DNA of 64,000 nt from Vandiemenella viatica (lineage: Eukaryota; Arthropoda; Insecta; Orthoptera; Morabidae): positions 237,653,539-237,717,538 of the forward strand of contig JARYHS010013630.1 in assembly GCA_031002005.1 (NCBI GenBank), written 5' to 3'. Positions 1 through 12,290 of this stretch are shown here, piece by piece. Numbering within the stretch: the stretch's first letter is position 1; each line of letters opens with the position of its first letter. The position numbers and the translations under genes were made by a program. The notes beneath the pieces were generated by a model. That model was not told the origin of the DNA. It saw only the letters and a list, made by a program, of their open reading frames with translations, and did not search any database.

Positions 1-619
1 TTCTTTATCACTGTCTTATATTGAATAATTCACATCATCATCTGAGCATGATTCTTTTACAATTCCCTTTTTGCTCCTCCTTGTCACCAAGTTCTTAGGC
101 GCCTGGTTGATCAAACATTCGGTGTTCCAAATCACTCCGTGAACCATAATTCTATGATACAACTACAAAAAAGAGTATTTTATGTGAATAGTTATAAAAA
201 GACATGAAAGTTAGTATGTCCTATCGTTGTAAAGTCATATGTCATTTGAAAAACCATTTCACCTTAGCCTAAAATATTAATAGTTTTGTAGTTACATAAA
301 AAGTTTTGGAGAAGCAATATATATAATTTTCTTGGATGTTGAGTCAACTCTTGTAAACAAGGCCATGTGGCCAACAGCATAAAACTTAATTCCCCAATCC
401 GTTATGATGTTAGCTGTCTGGTAAAACACTGGAGAGCAAAAATTCCATAAAATCACTCTGAGTATTTTCTTTTTTTTTTTTACATTTGTGAAGTTTCGTT
501 CGTAATCACCCTGCTGTCCCTATTCACCTGTTTTACGGTAAGAACTCAAGAAGGCTTTGGGTTAAGTTTGTATCATGATACATGTCATTAACATGTGATA
601 TGGTGAGAGTATTAATTTG
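1..619. other. No gene seen
   Basis: AT-rich sequence with a poly-T run near 471-481. No convincing reading frame, RNA gene or repeat boundary is visible. Confidence 0.5.
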
Positions 620-775
620 CAAGTGATTTTCTAACAGCAATATTAGCAGAGATTGTGTATAGGTTGAAATGTAACCAGGACCAGAATAACAACTGAAACT
701 TTTTGCTGCAGCATAAGGCACGAGAAATGCATTAAGTGATATTTTATAACATGTAAGCAACTGCCAGAACAGTCC
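620..775. repeat. Dispersed repeat related to P-element internal sequence
   Basis: This stretch contains a degenerate copy of a motif (GGTTGAAATG, then CAGGACCAGAAT, then a TGCTGCA-CATAAGG-like block) that recurs in the 3' part of the P-type elements near 35480 and 46680 and again near 39870, 48180, 49165, 49810, 50575 and 51225. It is a diverged relic of that repeat. The open frame across it (533-781, - strand) is explained by the repeat and is not called as a gene. Confidence 0.5.
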
Positions 776-839
776 ATTCAACCTGTCATTATTGACAGGC
801 TTTGAGGCTAGTAAGACAATAACAATAATAATAAAAAGA

Positions 840-1400
840 ATTGGGAATTTGTCACTGCAACATCTGCTCCATCATAATTAAATTAAATTCAATCCTTCCA
901 TATGCTGAGCCTTCCTTCCACTGAAATATCTCTTCAGTTCTGAAATATGTGCCTTTTTGTAACTGTACCTATAACCACCTTCGGGTTTTGGTCACTGGTT
1001 TACTGAACGCTCTAATATCAATTGGAACTGCTTCATGATCACTAATTTCTTCAGTTACTTAAGACCCTACAAGATTATCATCAGGCTTTATTAGCAATAT
1101 ATCCAACATGTAGGGTCCCCTTGTGCTCTGCTCTACCACTTCTTCCCTTACTATGGTATTTGCAAATTTCTGTTCCCTTGTGTTAGCAACCTTACTTTCT
1201 TCCCAGTTGACATCTGGCAAATTTAAATCCCCAGTAATAATAACCATTCTACCCTCACCTCTAAGATAAAAATATTTCCTTATTTCAACCCAAAGACTCT
1301 CAGTTCCATCATTCATTGCTCCTCTAACAACCAAATTATATCTTTCAGAAATCCAGCCCTAGCAACTCATGACAATGATCTATGGATACCAGTGTATTAT
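840..1400 (-). pseudogene. LINE endonuclease fragment
   Basis: On the - strand 1059-1334 encodes a piece of an apurinic-type endonuclease of a non-LTR retrotransposon. The diagnostic stretches are VIITGDLNLPDVNW (GDFN-like catalytic motif) and LDILLIK. The reading continues downstream toward 840 with SDHEAVPIDI, the SDH catalytic histidine motif, then a stop and further LINE-like residues. Upstream, WISERYNLVVRG extends the domain. The family resembles Jockey/CR1-group LINEs, possibly the lineage at 20.6-22.4 kb, which lacks this domain and so cannot be compared directly. No RT is attached. It lies antisense in or beside a host gene on the + strand. Confidence 0.7.
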
Positions 1401-3030
1401 AGTAGTGTTTACTAAATATGAATACCCCCAACCAATTTCCCCTCTGCCTCTGTGTTACACTCTGCAACCATAGTAGAAAACTCTTCCCTTTAATCAAGAC
1501 TCCACTCCTACACTACTTGTGATTTGTGCATTTCTGTTAAATTACCAAACTCTATTACTTTGTTCATTACACTCCCACAGTTCAAGTCTTATAACAGTAT
1601 TTTCAGTATTAATCTTTACCTTCCCAGTTTCAACCTTGCCTTTAATTTTTTCATCAGCTTCAGCTATTTCTTTAGCATTTAAGGCTTTTCCTGTTGTAAA
1701 TCTACATTAAGTTTCCTTTTGGACACCTATTTCAATACCCTCACCAGCAGCCTGTAACCTAAAATAGGCACAGTCCTGACTCAGTCATAACTGGAAATGG
1801 GCTCCCTTTCTGCATTAGCTAACAACTCAAAAAGTCCCCGTCCCCCCTTGCCCTTCCTATTTAGATGTAGACGATGCTTAGTGAAGCCCAACCTATGGTG
1901 TCCACAGGCACAACCACCTAAGACAGCATTAATGCCTTTCCCAAGTAGTACCACGTTGACCTGCCTCACAGTATGCTCAAAGTATGGCCAGTCATGGAGC
2001 CTAAGGGTCTCAATGAGCTCAACTCTTGTATGATGTGCCTCCTTCACCACATTCCTCATGCGCTATAACTCACATTTCTATCAGTTACTATTCCCTGTTC
2101 CTCCCACTATCACCACTCTATCTTCCCTCCTCTATCCTACTTAGATATTGAATGATGGCAGAGGAAAAATCCATCATGTATCAAAACTTTCAGCAAGTCA
2201 GTGAAAACAAGTGTTGAACCCAAATAGTATCACATGATATGCTTTATTAACCAAAAGTGAATTATCAGACTATATTATCTTTAAGGTGTCATTTATTTCT
2301 TTATTTCACAGTAGTCTGGATGACTGTTTATATTAGGGCCTGGCATTTGAGAGAATGTCAGTGGAATCTCCAGTTGTCGCATATAAATGTCTGTATGCGA
2401 GCAAGAGATCTTTATAATTAAATAAATATAATTTGTAGACTGTAGTTTTTTTTATGTACTTTTATAGTTTATTCATTAACAATTCTCTGAACACCAATAA
2501 TGATCGCGCCTGTCCCTATATTCCGAAGATTTTCAGGTTCGCCTTTCTACTCAAGATCTCTCTCAATTCAACTCCAAGCTGCTGCCAAATCAATCTTTTC
2601 TTGGTTGTCTTCTCTACTCAACAATTCTCACCTCACTTCTTTTTTTTCAGAGAGCATATCCTTTAAAGCCTCTCTGGGCAAACAATATTAATCTTTGTAT
2701 TCTTTTCTTTTTTTTTTCTTTATATATATAAATCATTTTAACTTTAAATTTACCACTATGTCACACAGTCCAACAGTCAAGAGTTTGGTTTCATGAAATA
2801 ACATCAGTAGGATGGCAGGTTTGGCTCCATTAAAATTTCTTGCAGCCACTTTTACTCAGCTCTAATGACCTTGACACTGTCAAGCAATAAATCCCTACTT
2901 GACGAAAGCAGATTCGCCACAAAAACCTACGATTACATATAATAAAGCCCTAGAAAACCTTCAGAATAGAAATTAATCTAAGCAGATTGAGCATACAATT
3001 ACTAGGGCTTAGGTCTAACATGAATCCAAA
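1401..3030. other. No supported gene; unassigned open stretch at 1781-2059
   Basis: The only notable feature is 1781-2059, open on both strands (92 codons on -, 78 on +) and more GC-rich than its surroundings. I do not recognise either translation. It could be an older transposon coding relic. The rest is AT-rich with short homopolymers (2700-2720). Confidence 0.35.
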
Positions 3031-3034
3031 TGTG

Positions 3035-3260
3035 TGGAAGTGATCTGGTGGCTCAATGGATAAGGCATGGAAATTGAAAGATCCCTGGTTCAAATCCCTG
3101 TATTGGCTGGGTTTTTCAAAGGCCCTTAACATGACCTTCACCTCTGGCACAGCTTGCTGTGTAATGCGAAGTACAACAGAATACTTCCATGGTTCAGATT
3201 CCCTGTTATACTGCAGGTCCCCTATATGCTGCAGGTTTACTAGGTTAGCTTGTGCAGGCC
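3035..3260 (+). repeat. tRNA-derived SINE, family B, copy 1
   Basis: The head is tRNA-like: an A-box-like TGGCTCAATGG near 3048 and a B-box GGTTCAAATCC near 3088 are spaced as in a tRNA. It is followed by a body with AGGCCCTTAACATGACCTTC and ACCTCTGGCACAGCTT. The same order, with GGTCCAAATCC and ACCTCTGGCAAAGCTT, occurs at 54885-55050. The ends do not pair as a tRNA acceptor stem, so this is a SINE and not a tRNA gene. Confidence 0.7.
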
Positions 3261-3590
3261 ATGACGGACGAATTGCATAGCCAATAAAAACCCTATTGCC
3301 AGGTCATTACAGCTGCACTATCTTTACCCAAATGTGGCAGGGTCTATCACCTTTACTTTATTATTAATTTCACTATAATGTATGCTGTTTACAAAGAACG
3401 GCTCAAAAAACTTGATACTTGGTTCATTCAGGCATTATCTGTATATAATAAACAGCAACAGTGATTTACTTCCTCAAAGTTCTTTGTATTCTTCTGTGGG
3501 TATTAGTTCTAATTGTATTGTAAAACTATGAATGTTATTTTTTAATAGTCAGTAATGGAGCACCACACATAAAAATTCCTCTTGTTACAG

Positions 3591-3715
3591 GCTTACCAGC
3601 AACACATGCTGCAGGTCCAGGCAGGAAGGCAATGTCAGAACTGGGACAAAGCAATGGTCCTGTTTCTTCAAATACTCCATCAAGTACACTTAGGAGATTA
3701 CATCGTAGGCCCCAG
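3591..3715 (+). CDS. Internal exon of an unrecognised host gene
   Basis: A pyrimidine-rich acceptor (CCTCTTGTTACAG) ends at 3590 and a good donor (CAG then GTAAAA) follows 3715. The 125-nt exon is open in the frame that skips the first two bases and reads LPATHAAGPGRKAMSELG, then a Ser/Pro/Thr-rich stretch, then RRLHRRPQ. It ends exactly on a codon boundary. The exon at 12421 starts on a codon boundary, so the two join in phase. One base of the first codon must come from an upstream exon outside or unrecognised in this window. The composition suggests a disordered tail of a larger protein. I do not recognise the family. A second frame is also open, so transcript evidence would decide. Confidence 0.55.
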
Positions 3716-4103
3716 GTAAAATTTCTATGTATAAATGATTTAATAAAAATTAGTCATTGAAAGATTATAGTAGAAGATTCGATGAACATGTGCAGAGGAG
3801 GATGATATTATGTTATTGTTGCTAAACACATCATTACATAAAGAGGAAAAATAAAAGTAAAGTAAAAGCAACAGGGATCCAACATAAATTCTGGCTAAGT
3901 AATTCTTTGGATGCCAACACATTAAACAGTGATGCTGGAGAATATGTGTACAGGAATTATAGTTGACAGAAGATAAAAGAAAATTGAAAGAAGCTACTTT
4001 AAAAAAATAATAATAAAACATTAGAAAACGTGTCAAAAAGGAATGCCCAGAGACAAATTATTTTAATACGCTAGATTGAGAACAAGTAGAAGGAACCGGG
4101 ATA

Positions 4104-4350
4104 GTGAAAGAAGAAAATTGGATGAGGACAGGGAGAGAGATCCAAGGATGCTTACTATATATTAGAATTATAAGAATTAGGAGTAGTGCATGGAAAGGAA
4201 AAGATGACCATGTCTGCAAGCTGGCACTTGATTTCAGACACAACGATGTGGGTAGGTTTTCTTTCATAGATAAAGGGATCAAGAAATGGAATAAGGTACC
4301 AAGAGAAATGATGAATAATTTACCATCACAATTAAATTAAATAAATTAAT
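4104..4350 (+). pseudogene. 3' end fragment of Jockey/CR1-type LINE
   Basis: The translation contains SSAWKGKDDHVCKLALDFRH, FSFIDKGIKKWNKVPREM and MNNLP, matching the C-terminus of the LINE at 20590-22430. It ends in the same AATTAAATTAAATAAATTAA tail (4331-4350). The piece is 5'-truncated and inserted in sense orientation inside the host-gene intron. Confidence 0.75.
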
Positions 4351-5319
4351 AATTTACTGGAAGCCAGTTGCTACCAACTGTGTTCAGAGAAAATCTACTG
4401 TTAGGGTTGTCCCTGGTAGCAAACAACAGAGGAAACAGTAAAGTTCCTGGTGTCACTGGAGAAAATTCTATACAAGTAGAATCTATCACTTTTCAATCTG
4501 CTTCACTAAATTAACCAGAAAAGTAATAGGACATTTTCTTGAAAAATATGACTGGAGATGGAATACTAAATTGTCCAACTAGTAATTTCCATATTAGAAT
4601 AAGAAGGAGTGAAAGCATTTAGATAATTATGGATAAGGATTGGTAAGAAGTTCTGAGGATATGAAAAAGAAGGAATATTAAACAACTAGATTGGAAAGAC
4701 TATTATGGACTGTAACATGGAAATAGTACAGGAAACGTCAAAGGCATAACTTTTCTGTATATTTATAAATGACTGTACTGTAATAGGTAAAGAAAATGCC
4801 AAGTGACTAGTATAGTTAAAAATCTATAAATATATTGAAGACAGGCGGCACTGAGATTCTACCATATCTAAAAATGTTATTTGTATGAGTATGGAGATTT
4901 ATCACATGACATATAGAAGTGTAGGAAGCTACAGTTGAGGTAGAAATTTAATTTCAAAGGAGGTTTAAGTAACAAATGTAATGCCACATTATAATTAAGA
5001 ACACTCTTATAAATGTTTCTAGTACTGTTTTATAAAAGAAACTTTGATTTAGTGACATAATGCCATAAAATAGAATTATATCAAGAGAGAATTGTGATTA
5101 GCTAAAGAGTGATATGGGCAGGATTTGTCAGAATATATAGTTGTGTAAATAATCATGGAATGAAAGACATGATTTGTAAGATTACGTAGTGCAGTAGGTA
5201 CAGAATACTAATATCTGATTATATTATTTGATAAAGATCTGAATTGGACAATGTACTTTGTGGTGGTGCTTGAGAAAGATTTCAGAGTTCAGAGACAATC
5301 TGGAAACTGGAGTTTTGCG
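4351..5319. other. Intron sequence, nothing recognised
   Basis: AT-rich, with no coherent reading frame, tRNA-like box pair or inverted repeat seen. Confidence 0.4.
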
Positions 5320-5321
5320 TA

Positions 5322-5468
5322 AAATCTCCCATGGTTTTCCACCACGATAGAGTGTGAGTAAAAATACATGGCGACGTTTTGGAGCCTGCCTCTGACTCCA
5401 TCTCTGAAACGTTGCTATGTATTTTTACTGACAAGCCATCCTGGTGGAAAACCCTAGAAGATTTTATG
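5322..5468. repeat. Foldback repeat
   Basis: The left arm GGTTTTCCACCACGATAGAG...GTAAAAATACATGGCGACGT and the right arm, read in reverse complement, match over about 60 bp with a few mismatches. The centre contains GGAG...CTCC followed by GAAACGTTGC. The GGAG-CTCC hairpin next to GAAACG resembles the 41119 and 57796 motifs, so a Penelope tail origin is possible. Confidence 0.6.
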
Positions 5469-5647
5469 CTACTGACTCACTGAGAAAGCCTACATTCTTT
5501 CAACTGGAGTTTTATATATCAGTCGTGTCCTGCATGTTAAAATACAGACACTGGAAATGAAGCAAAAAAAGACACCTGGATTTATTTATATAAATGAATG
5601 TTGGATGTAGAACATACTCAGTAACTGATATGGGAGCAGAAAATTGT

Positions 5648-5915
5648 TTTTTTTGTTGTTGTTTTTTTACTTATGGCTTTATGCCTCATTGATGTCGAGG
5701 TCATTAGAGGAGGGAAAGGATTGGGGACAAGGGACAGGAAGGAATTCGGCCATGGCCTTTTTGAAGGAAGTATCCTGGAATTCACCTGGAGTGATTATGG
5801 GAAACTATGGAAAACCTAAATCTGGATGCCCAGACAGAAATTCAAACCGGTGTCCTCCCGAATGCGAGGTCAGAGTGTTAACCGCAGTAGCAGAATATGG
5901 TCTCACTGTAAGATA
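5648..5915 (-). repeat. tRNA-derived SINE, family A, copy 1
   Basis: In reverse complement the head has an A-box-like GCGGTTAACACTCTG and a B-box-like GGTTTGAATT. The body (GAATTCACCTGG...GGCCATGGCCGAATTCCTTCC...CTAATGACCTCGACAT) ends in GAGGCATAAAGCCATAAGT and an A-rich tail, seen here as the T-run at 5647-5669. Further copies or pieces lie at 8225, 14957, 33053, 36820 and 37784. Confidence 0.8.
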
Positions 5916-7365
5916 GGATCTGGGTAAAAAGTGTGGTTTGTATGTGTAAGCTGCACAATAATGAAGAAGTGTGGGTAGATACTGGGTGAGGAATATGGAA
6001 GGGACAACAAACAGTACCATCAGGCATAAGAGATTGGGTTTTTCTTTCACTTTGTAGGTAGAGGATAATAATTTATCAAGGAACTTGCTGAGCAATGTAC
6101 CTCAAGAATTAAAACAAAAAAACATATAAAACATGGGTAGATAAGTTTATTAATTGTGTCATCAGGGCAGAAACTTCTTCACAAGTCATAATAAAAATGA
6201 TCTAGTCAGATATGAAAACAAAAAAGGTAGAATAAGTAAACATGTCACTTACCAAATTTGGTTTACTTTCCCTATCCTTTTTATGTTTTCATGTTGCCTT
6301 AAACCATTTTTATTTTCTTTTTGATAACAAACTAGTCAAATAGATTCAGACTAAACAAAAGATGCTGAATTACAAATTAATTTAAAGTGGACCCCTACTA
6401 AATCCTAATTCTAATCTAATTTAGTTGATTGTTGGCGACATTGTGTAGGAATCCAAAGTGTACACAAGGTAGGTATGAGACACAAAATACCTTAACATGT
6501 GACTTTATCTTTCGTATAATATTTTTCTCAGTGATGGTACTTACTTTACTTTCCATGTCCGGACTGTTTCAAATTTTATTTTCCCAGAAACTAGCTGCTT
6601 GGATCGCTTTGTCATTGATTAAGAATAGGTCTTCAGCTTGGCAAGTGAAGCCCTTGTGATGGTGAAATTTGTAGGGATGTGTAGACACTACAGGTTTACC
6701 ATCAGGTTGTGGCATTAACAAATATCTGATGTAACGGTTTATCAGAAACATGCTAAGTATTGGGAAGTTACATGAAGAGCCACACTAGAAGTCATTGCTT
6801 CAGATATGTGATGACAAAATTATTAGGTAAACATTTACATAAAAAACTGTAATTGGCTTAGTATCTCCAACTTCAATTATTCCTACCCCATCAAATGTAG
6901 CTCACACATTTTGAAAGTTACTGTATAGTTGATTTCAATGTCTCTCTCTCAGACAAATGCACATTCTAAAATATAAAAGTCAATAATGAAATAATTTCTC
7001 ATAATGAATTAGGACACAAGGTTCAAAAATACAGTAACAAACTTGACCTAAGGTTGGAAACTGCTCTAGAAAATATATATACATAGACAGGGAATTCTAT
7101 TTTAGGTCTGCATGCATACACATCTTTTCCCCTGCTATATGTCTTATCTCCTAGATAAGTAAGGTTATTAAATGAAATATAGTAAAGTTCTTTGGTGTTC
7201 ATCTGACCCTCCTGCCTTCATCTGTGGTAAGTGATATGTTATTTTTCCCTATTACATCTTACTTTTATTTATGAAATAAGACTTGCAGAAATAAAATGCA
7301 GAGAAAAGATTCTTAAAATTGTTCCCTCATCATGTAGCTTAGACTTTCAAATCTTTGTCTTCCTC
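5916..7365. other. Intron sequence, nothing recognised
   Basis: AT-rich intronic DNA without a supportable gene, RNA or repeat boundary. Confidence 0.4.
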
Positions 7366-7369
7366 TGCA

Positions 7370-9790
7370 GTTCCTTCTTCTTACTATTATATCCACTAAC
7401 AAATTAACAAATCCTGCATGTCTTAAAATGTGGCCTAACATCCTGTCTCTTCTTTCTGTGAGAATCTTCCACATATTTCTTTCCTTTGGTCATCATTTCC
7501 AAACTGTGTTCATTTCATCCACTTAATTTTCAACAGCATTCTAAAACACCGAATTTCAAATGCTTCAATGTTCTTGTCCATAAATGCAAGCTTCACTTAC
7601 ATTAAGTGCTGTGCTCCATTCATATAATTTTAGAAACTTCTTTCTCTCTCCTAGTTCAAAGGTTGAAACTACGTAATTTATCTTATTTAAGAAGAGTTTT
7701 TCTCTGGTGCTCTTCTGCTTTTGATAGTATTCTTGCTTTTGCCATCACTTGCATTTTACTTCCTATATAACAGAGTTCACTTACTTCTCCTATTGTTTGT
7801 GATCCTATTTATCACTGAAATTTCTTCTATCTTTCATGACTTTCTCCTGTTCTGGTTTATATTTGTTCCAAATTCTTCTTCCAGTCTTTGGTTTATAAAA
7901 TTCAGTAAATTCTCTGTATCCATACTCTGCTTTGCTAATAGAACAATGTCTTCAGCAAGTAACAGGATACTGCTACTTCTTGAATATTTACACCTCATTA
8001 AAAAAATTCTTTTACTTCCTTGATTGCTGTCAATGCATAAAAGTTGAATATTTGAGTGGATTGAATACATCCTTGTCCCATGCCCTTTTTAACTGATACT
8101 TGTTTCTTGTGATTCCCTAATTTTATTGTAGCCATTGGATTTTATCCAATTCTTAAGACCTGTATGGTTATTTTAATTGCCTAAAAGCCATTTTATTTTT
8201 CCTTAGTAACATTCATATTAACCTTAAAATCAGAATTGCTTCTCTTTTTCCTAAAGCCAAATCAATATCCCAAATCACTCCAGGTGAATTCCAGGATGGT
8301 TCCCTCAAAAGGCCATGGCCAAATTCCTCACCCTTCCTTGCCCCTAATCCCTTTTCTACCCGAACGGCCTCGATGTTGACAAGGTTTAAGGCCAGAAACA
8401 AAAAACAAAATCTTCCACTTAACTTCCATTTTTTATATATTATCCTATTCAGTAACATTGAAACAGGATATTTTTGTTCAAATCTGTTGGTGTCTCTCTT
8501 GCCTCATATCTTTCAAATATAAGGCTGAATATCCTACAGATTTTACAAATTCTGCAGGAATCTCATCAGTTCCTGAGCTCAAATATTTTAAATCTCATGT
8601 CAAATTCTATTCTTATAGCAGGGTCTCTTAATGATGAATGCCATCTTCTCTTTCCAAACACTGTTGATCAGATCATCTTAATCATACAGTTTCTCTATAT
8701 ATTCATTCCTTCAATCAATTATCTTCTGAGCTCAAAGAATGTTTCACATCAGCCTATATACATCTTTTCTTCAAAATTCTTTTGGATCCTTCTTTACATC
8801 TACTTTACTCACAACCATTTTATGCTTTCCCGTGGCTTTCTTGCATTTCCTTCTTATCTGATTTCTAAAATGTATCTACTGATTTCTTCTGTGCTACTAG
8901 GTTTTGTCCTAAGTTTTCAGCCAGTTTTTTTTTTTTTTTCTTTTCTTTTTCCTATTGCCAAATGTTTCATTGAATATATCTCCCTTCAGTGCATTCCTCT
9001 ATTCTTCTATTGAATATCCCTCCCTCATAGTTACTTTTAGACTCACTTTTACAGTCTCTGCAGATTTATCCTTCACGTGAAATTTCATTTTACAAGGGTT
9101 TGTGTATGTTTTGCTTCCCTATGCTTATACATTCCAGTTTGCTCTTCATAACTATCAGATTGTGGTCACTCCTGGGTATGCTTGAAAGTGTAGAACTCTG
9201 TTTTTTAATATGTAATTAGCCATGCTGATATCTACCTTGTTCTCTGGATGTTTTCAGGCATATATCCTTCATGCATCATTCTTAAATAACATGTTTGTTA
9301 TGATCAATATATAGATATTATATATATATATATTTGCAAAATACTTATGGCCTATTTCCTCGCATATTACTTCCTCCTGAATCCAAATTCTGTACAATAT
9401 TTTTTTTTTTTTTTTTTCCTCCCAGTACCTAATTCTGTCCATTATTATACTTACTTCCACCTTCCTATATTCTTCAGTTTCAACATATATTTCCTCTAAT
9501 TTGTCATTGTTCTTTTATGTAGTTAGCATATACATTTTTACTGGTACGATTGGTGATTTATATCCTGTAACTAAACTGTTCATTATAACTCATCTGTCTC
9601 TCTACTATCTTGTAAAACTGAAAGCTTGTGTAGTAATTATTTTATAATTCCCAGCCCATTTCCATTTAATCTCAATAACCTCAACAACATCTAACTTATT
9701 CCATCTCTGTTTTAAAATCCTCTAAATGCCTTTTAAAATTTTGTGCTCCAACTTGTAGAATGTTTTTATCAATTCTGATTACTCCTCCCT
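7370..9790 (-). pseudogene. Decayed L2/CR1-like LINE (endonuclease-reverse transcriptase)
   Basis: Read on the - strand from 9790 down, pieces in different frames follow the order of an endonuclease-reverse transcriptase. LDVVEVIEIKW (start of the endonuclease) lies near 9680, and a PG-V then SDHNLIV-like motif (end of the endonuclease) near 9170. EYIEKLYD and GTDEIPAEFVKS (the linker and start of RT) lie near 8700-8560. LLLAEDIVLLAKQSMD (the YADD core with the second D lost) is near 7960. NIEAFEIRCFRMLLKINW (the post-RT segment) is near 7540. Many stops and frameshifts make it dead. A SINE interrupts it at 8225-8410. The 179-codon ORF on the opposite strand is a shadow of this element. Confidence 0.65.
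8225..8410 (+). repeat. SINE family A, copy 2 (head truncated)
   Basis: The body ACTCCAGGTGAATTCCAGGA...AAGGCCATGGCCAAATTCCT...CCTCGATGTTGACAAGGTTT matches copy 1 in the opposite orientation and ends in an A-rich run (8397-8409). The tRNA-like head is missing or too diverged. It is inserted into the LINE on the opposite strand. Confidence 0.75.
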
Positions 9791-10540
9791 GAACAGTCTC
9801 ACCCAGAGACTTTAATGGGGGACTACCTCCAGAATAATTTATCCTGAAAAAAGGCATCATTCAAAATTTAACTTCGATGGCACCAGAATACTATTTCAGT
9901 CTTTAATGCAGATGCTCCCCATTGCTTCCTAAATCCCATGCTGTAGACTTCTTATCTTTATAGGGTCCATTTCAAAATTCAAGGGCAAATGGGGGCTATG
10001 GATCACTCTCTGCTACTCTGCCCTCCTTTGGGAAGGCTGCTGGTAAGTGAATCCTCACAGCAGGAATCATTTGGTCTGCAGGACTTTATCTATGCAAACA
10101 GAACACATTATTTGAAGCGAAGGCTGACATTTGGTTGAAAGAGTCTGACACACTCCCAAAGCATAATATCTCATTGGTATTGGTGAAAGGATGAATATTT
10201 AGTTATAATTACTACAAGAAGAAATATAGCACTACTACATTTGCATAATTAGGGGTTGTAAAGAAAAATCATCTGATATAAAAAGCAGCTGGTGGGCTAC
10301 GACTTCTATACAATACAATGTAATCATTTTCCATAGATCACAGTCCAAGAGACTGACTTTGTGGGATTTTGAAATGAGTTACTGCAAAATCATAATAACA
10401 AAACAGATGTATACACCAGAACATGTACTGTAACAGAGTAATATTCATTGATTATGGTAAAGCCTAAGAATCTGAAGACATAACAAAATGTACGTCGACA
10501 AAACTGAATCTATACTGTGAGATGCCTGATTTATATATAT
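9791..10540. other. Intron sequence, nothing recognised
   Basis: No supportable feature was seen in this AT-rich stretch. Confidence 0.4.
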
Positions 10541-10544
10541 ATAA

Positions 10545-11640
10545 ATATATATTAAACATTTGGATAGGAGAAAAACCACAGCTTACCATAGATGAGGATT
10601 CCTGTGGTGTCGATACATGAAAAAAACATGTACACACATAGAATATATAATTTTCGAGCATATGGTCCTTCTTCAGTAATAATGAGATGGCTGCATGTTG
10701 GAGGCTGGCAGCCAACTGAGTGAGCCCGGCCGGCTGGTAGCTCATGGTGGAGGAGAAAAGACAACATGGCAGGGAGTGAGGGTGGGGGTAGAAATCCAAA
10801 AGCTAGAAAATACTAATAGATAGATAATAAACCTGTCCTTAGGGACCTGTCACGGAAGTGCGGTCGACAGCTGATGGTCCTAAATTACATATTAAGTAAT
10901 AGATGTATGTGCAAAAAAGAAAACTGAGACATATGCGAAATAAAAATTTATTAAAAATTAAAATTAAGCAAAATTCGAAGTTACAAAGTAAAAAAGATAG
11001 GCTCTGGTGAGCGATGGTTCTGTGGGAAAAGGTAGGAGGTGAAAGGGATGGGTGGGAGGGAAATTGGTGCTATCTTAAATTTAGTTCTGGTGGTTGTCTG
11101 GTGCCCAGTTGGTACTGGTAAGCCAGTTCCCACCTTCTGAGTTCCAAAATGTTGCTTTTGTCCGAGAGGACTCTGACCGCGCAGACTGCAAAACATGTGT
11201 TAAGATTGTTGGTGCCGTGAGTGGTGGCATGATAAGATACAGGGTGGTCAGGATTCTGGGTGAATACCAATTGCCTGTGTCCATTCATTCTTATGGCTAG
11301 TGGGTTTGTTGTCAGACCAATGTAGGAGGCCGGACAATGGTTGCAGTTGAGTTGATGTATAAGGTGGGAGGATACACACGTGGGTGGTATAGGTGGTGGA
11401 CAGCGGGTCCATAGTGCATAATTTGCAGTGGGATCTGTTGCAAGGAAACGACCCTTGCGTCTGTCTTGTAGGCTGGGGGCCCCGTGTTTATGGACCAAGA
11501 GTTGGTTGAGGTTTGGAGGTCTGCCAAAGTAGGTTCTGGGTGGGTGAGGGAGGATTTTTGGAATGAGGTTTCTCATATCTGGACAGGCTCAGAGGAAGTC
11601 ATACCCTTGTCGCAGGACCTTGGTTGACAGATTCTAAACC
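10545..11640 (-). mobile_element. Penelope-like element, 3' part
   Basis: The - strand encodes a Penelope-type C-terminus (see 11070-11576), followed by a non-coding tail that reaches about 10545. The tail contains CTGAAGAAGGACC and GCTCGAAAAT, and ends with ATCTATGGTAAGCTGTGG and TTTTTCTCCTATCC. This tail is homologous to a second copy at 16735-17420 and, at its very end, to the palindromic repeats at 12036, 16256 and 18115. The reverse-transcriptase part is missing. It lies antisense in the host-gene intron. Confidence 0.75.
11070..11576 (-). pseudogene. Penelope-like GIY-YIG endonuclease domain (RT missing)
   Basis: This 168-codon frame contains the linker RPPNLNQLL (residues 19-27). It is followed by a Cys pair (C78-N-H-C81) immediately before YIGLTTN (85-91), then R96 and H100, and a later ELRRWELA stretch with the acidic residue expected of the fold. 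This order (basic linker, CxxC, YIG, R, H, E) is typical of the endonuclease that follows the RT in Penelope-like elements, where it nicks target DNA for reverse-transcription priming. Upstream, in the next frame, NLSTKVLRQGYDFL matches the conserved RGY segment that precedes the linker. A stop and the missing RT show this copy is 5'-truncated and inactive. Confidence 0.8.
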
Positions 11641-12035
11641 CGGGAAATATCATGTGATCAAAATGGGGCTATGGTTCGTTTTTGAGGGTTGAGGGTTGTT
11701 GATAGGTGGAGTGGTGAAACTTGTTTGTGAACTAAATCTGTGTATATATATATAAAAGTATATGATGTGAAATGTTAGACTAGTTTGTTCAGGTGGCATT
11801 GCAAGGTTCTGGGGACTGTCTGATTTGAAATGATGAAGAATAGGAAATGTGTCCACATCTTGGTAGTTTGATAATAGCACTATTCCAAATTTCATCAAGG
11901 AAAATGACTAGAAACTGTTGATTGGTATTTTTGATAAAATATCTGTCAGCTATTCTTTATCGTTGAGAAGTATTAAATTGTATTCAGTGTCACAGCCGAC
12001 ATAAAAGATCACATTTTTCATATTATTGCTATCTT

Positions 12036-12290
12036 TTTCAATTAATATTATAATTTGAAGGCTACAAAAGGTGAAGAACATATATCACACATTGTTTAAA
12101 CTTCGGCGTGTGCACACCTCCAGAACGACATGACTTGTTTCCTACAGCATGAATAAGGTGTAAAACCAAAATATTGTGTATCTTTGTGTTCGTCATATAT
12201 GTTCTTCACCTATCACGGCCTTCGACTTTGGTGAGTGTTGAGTCATTTTCCCTTTCCTTGTAATTTATATTGTCTAAAGTCGTTTCCTTT
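12036..12290. repeat. Penelope-tail-related foldback, copy 1
   Basis: The arms TTGAAGGCTACAAAAGGTGA...CATATAT and ATATATG...TCACCTATCACGGCCTTCGA pair in inverted orientation. The right side ends in CTTTGGTGAGTGTTGAGTCA and TTTTCCCTTTCC. The central part (GGCGTGTGCACACCTCCAGA) is the reverse complement of the centre of the repeat at 18115-18420, so the two are inverted copies of one family. It sits just before the host acceptor at 12420. Confidence 0.65.

Noticed and set aside
3040..3112. Possible tRNA gene
   Set aside because: A- and B-box-like sequences are present, but there is no 7-bp acceptor stem and a SINE body follows; a second copy exists at 54885.
8474..9013. 179-codon ORF on the + strand
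   Set aside because: It is antisense to a decayed LINE whose - strand pieces follow endonuclease-RT order; its Phe/Leu/Ile-rich composition reflects AT-rich DNA.
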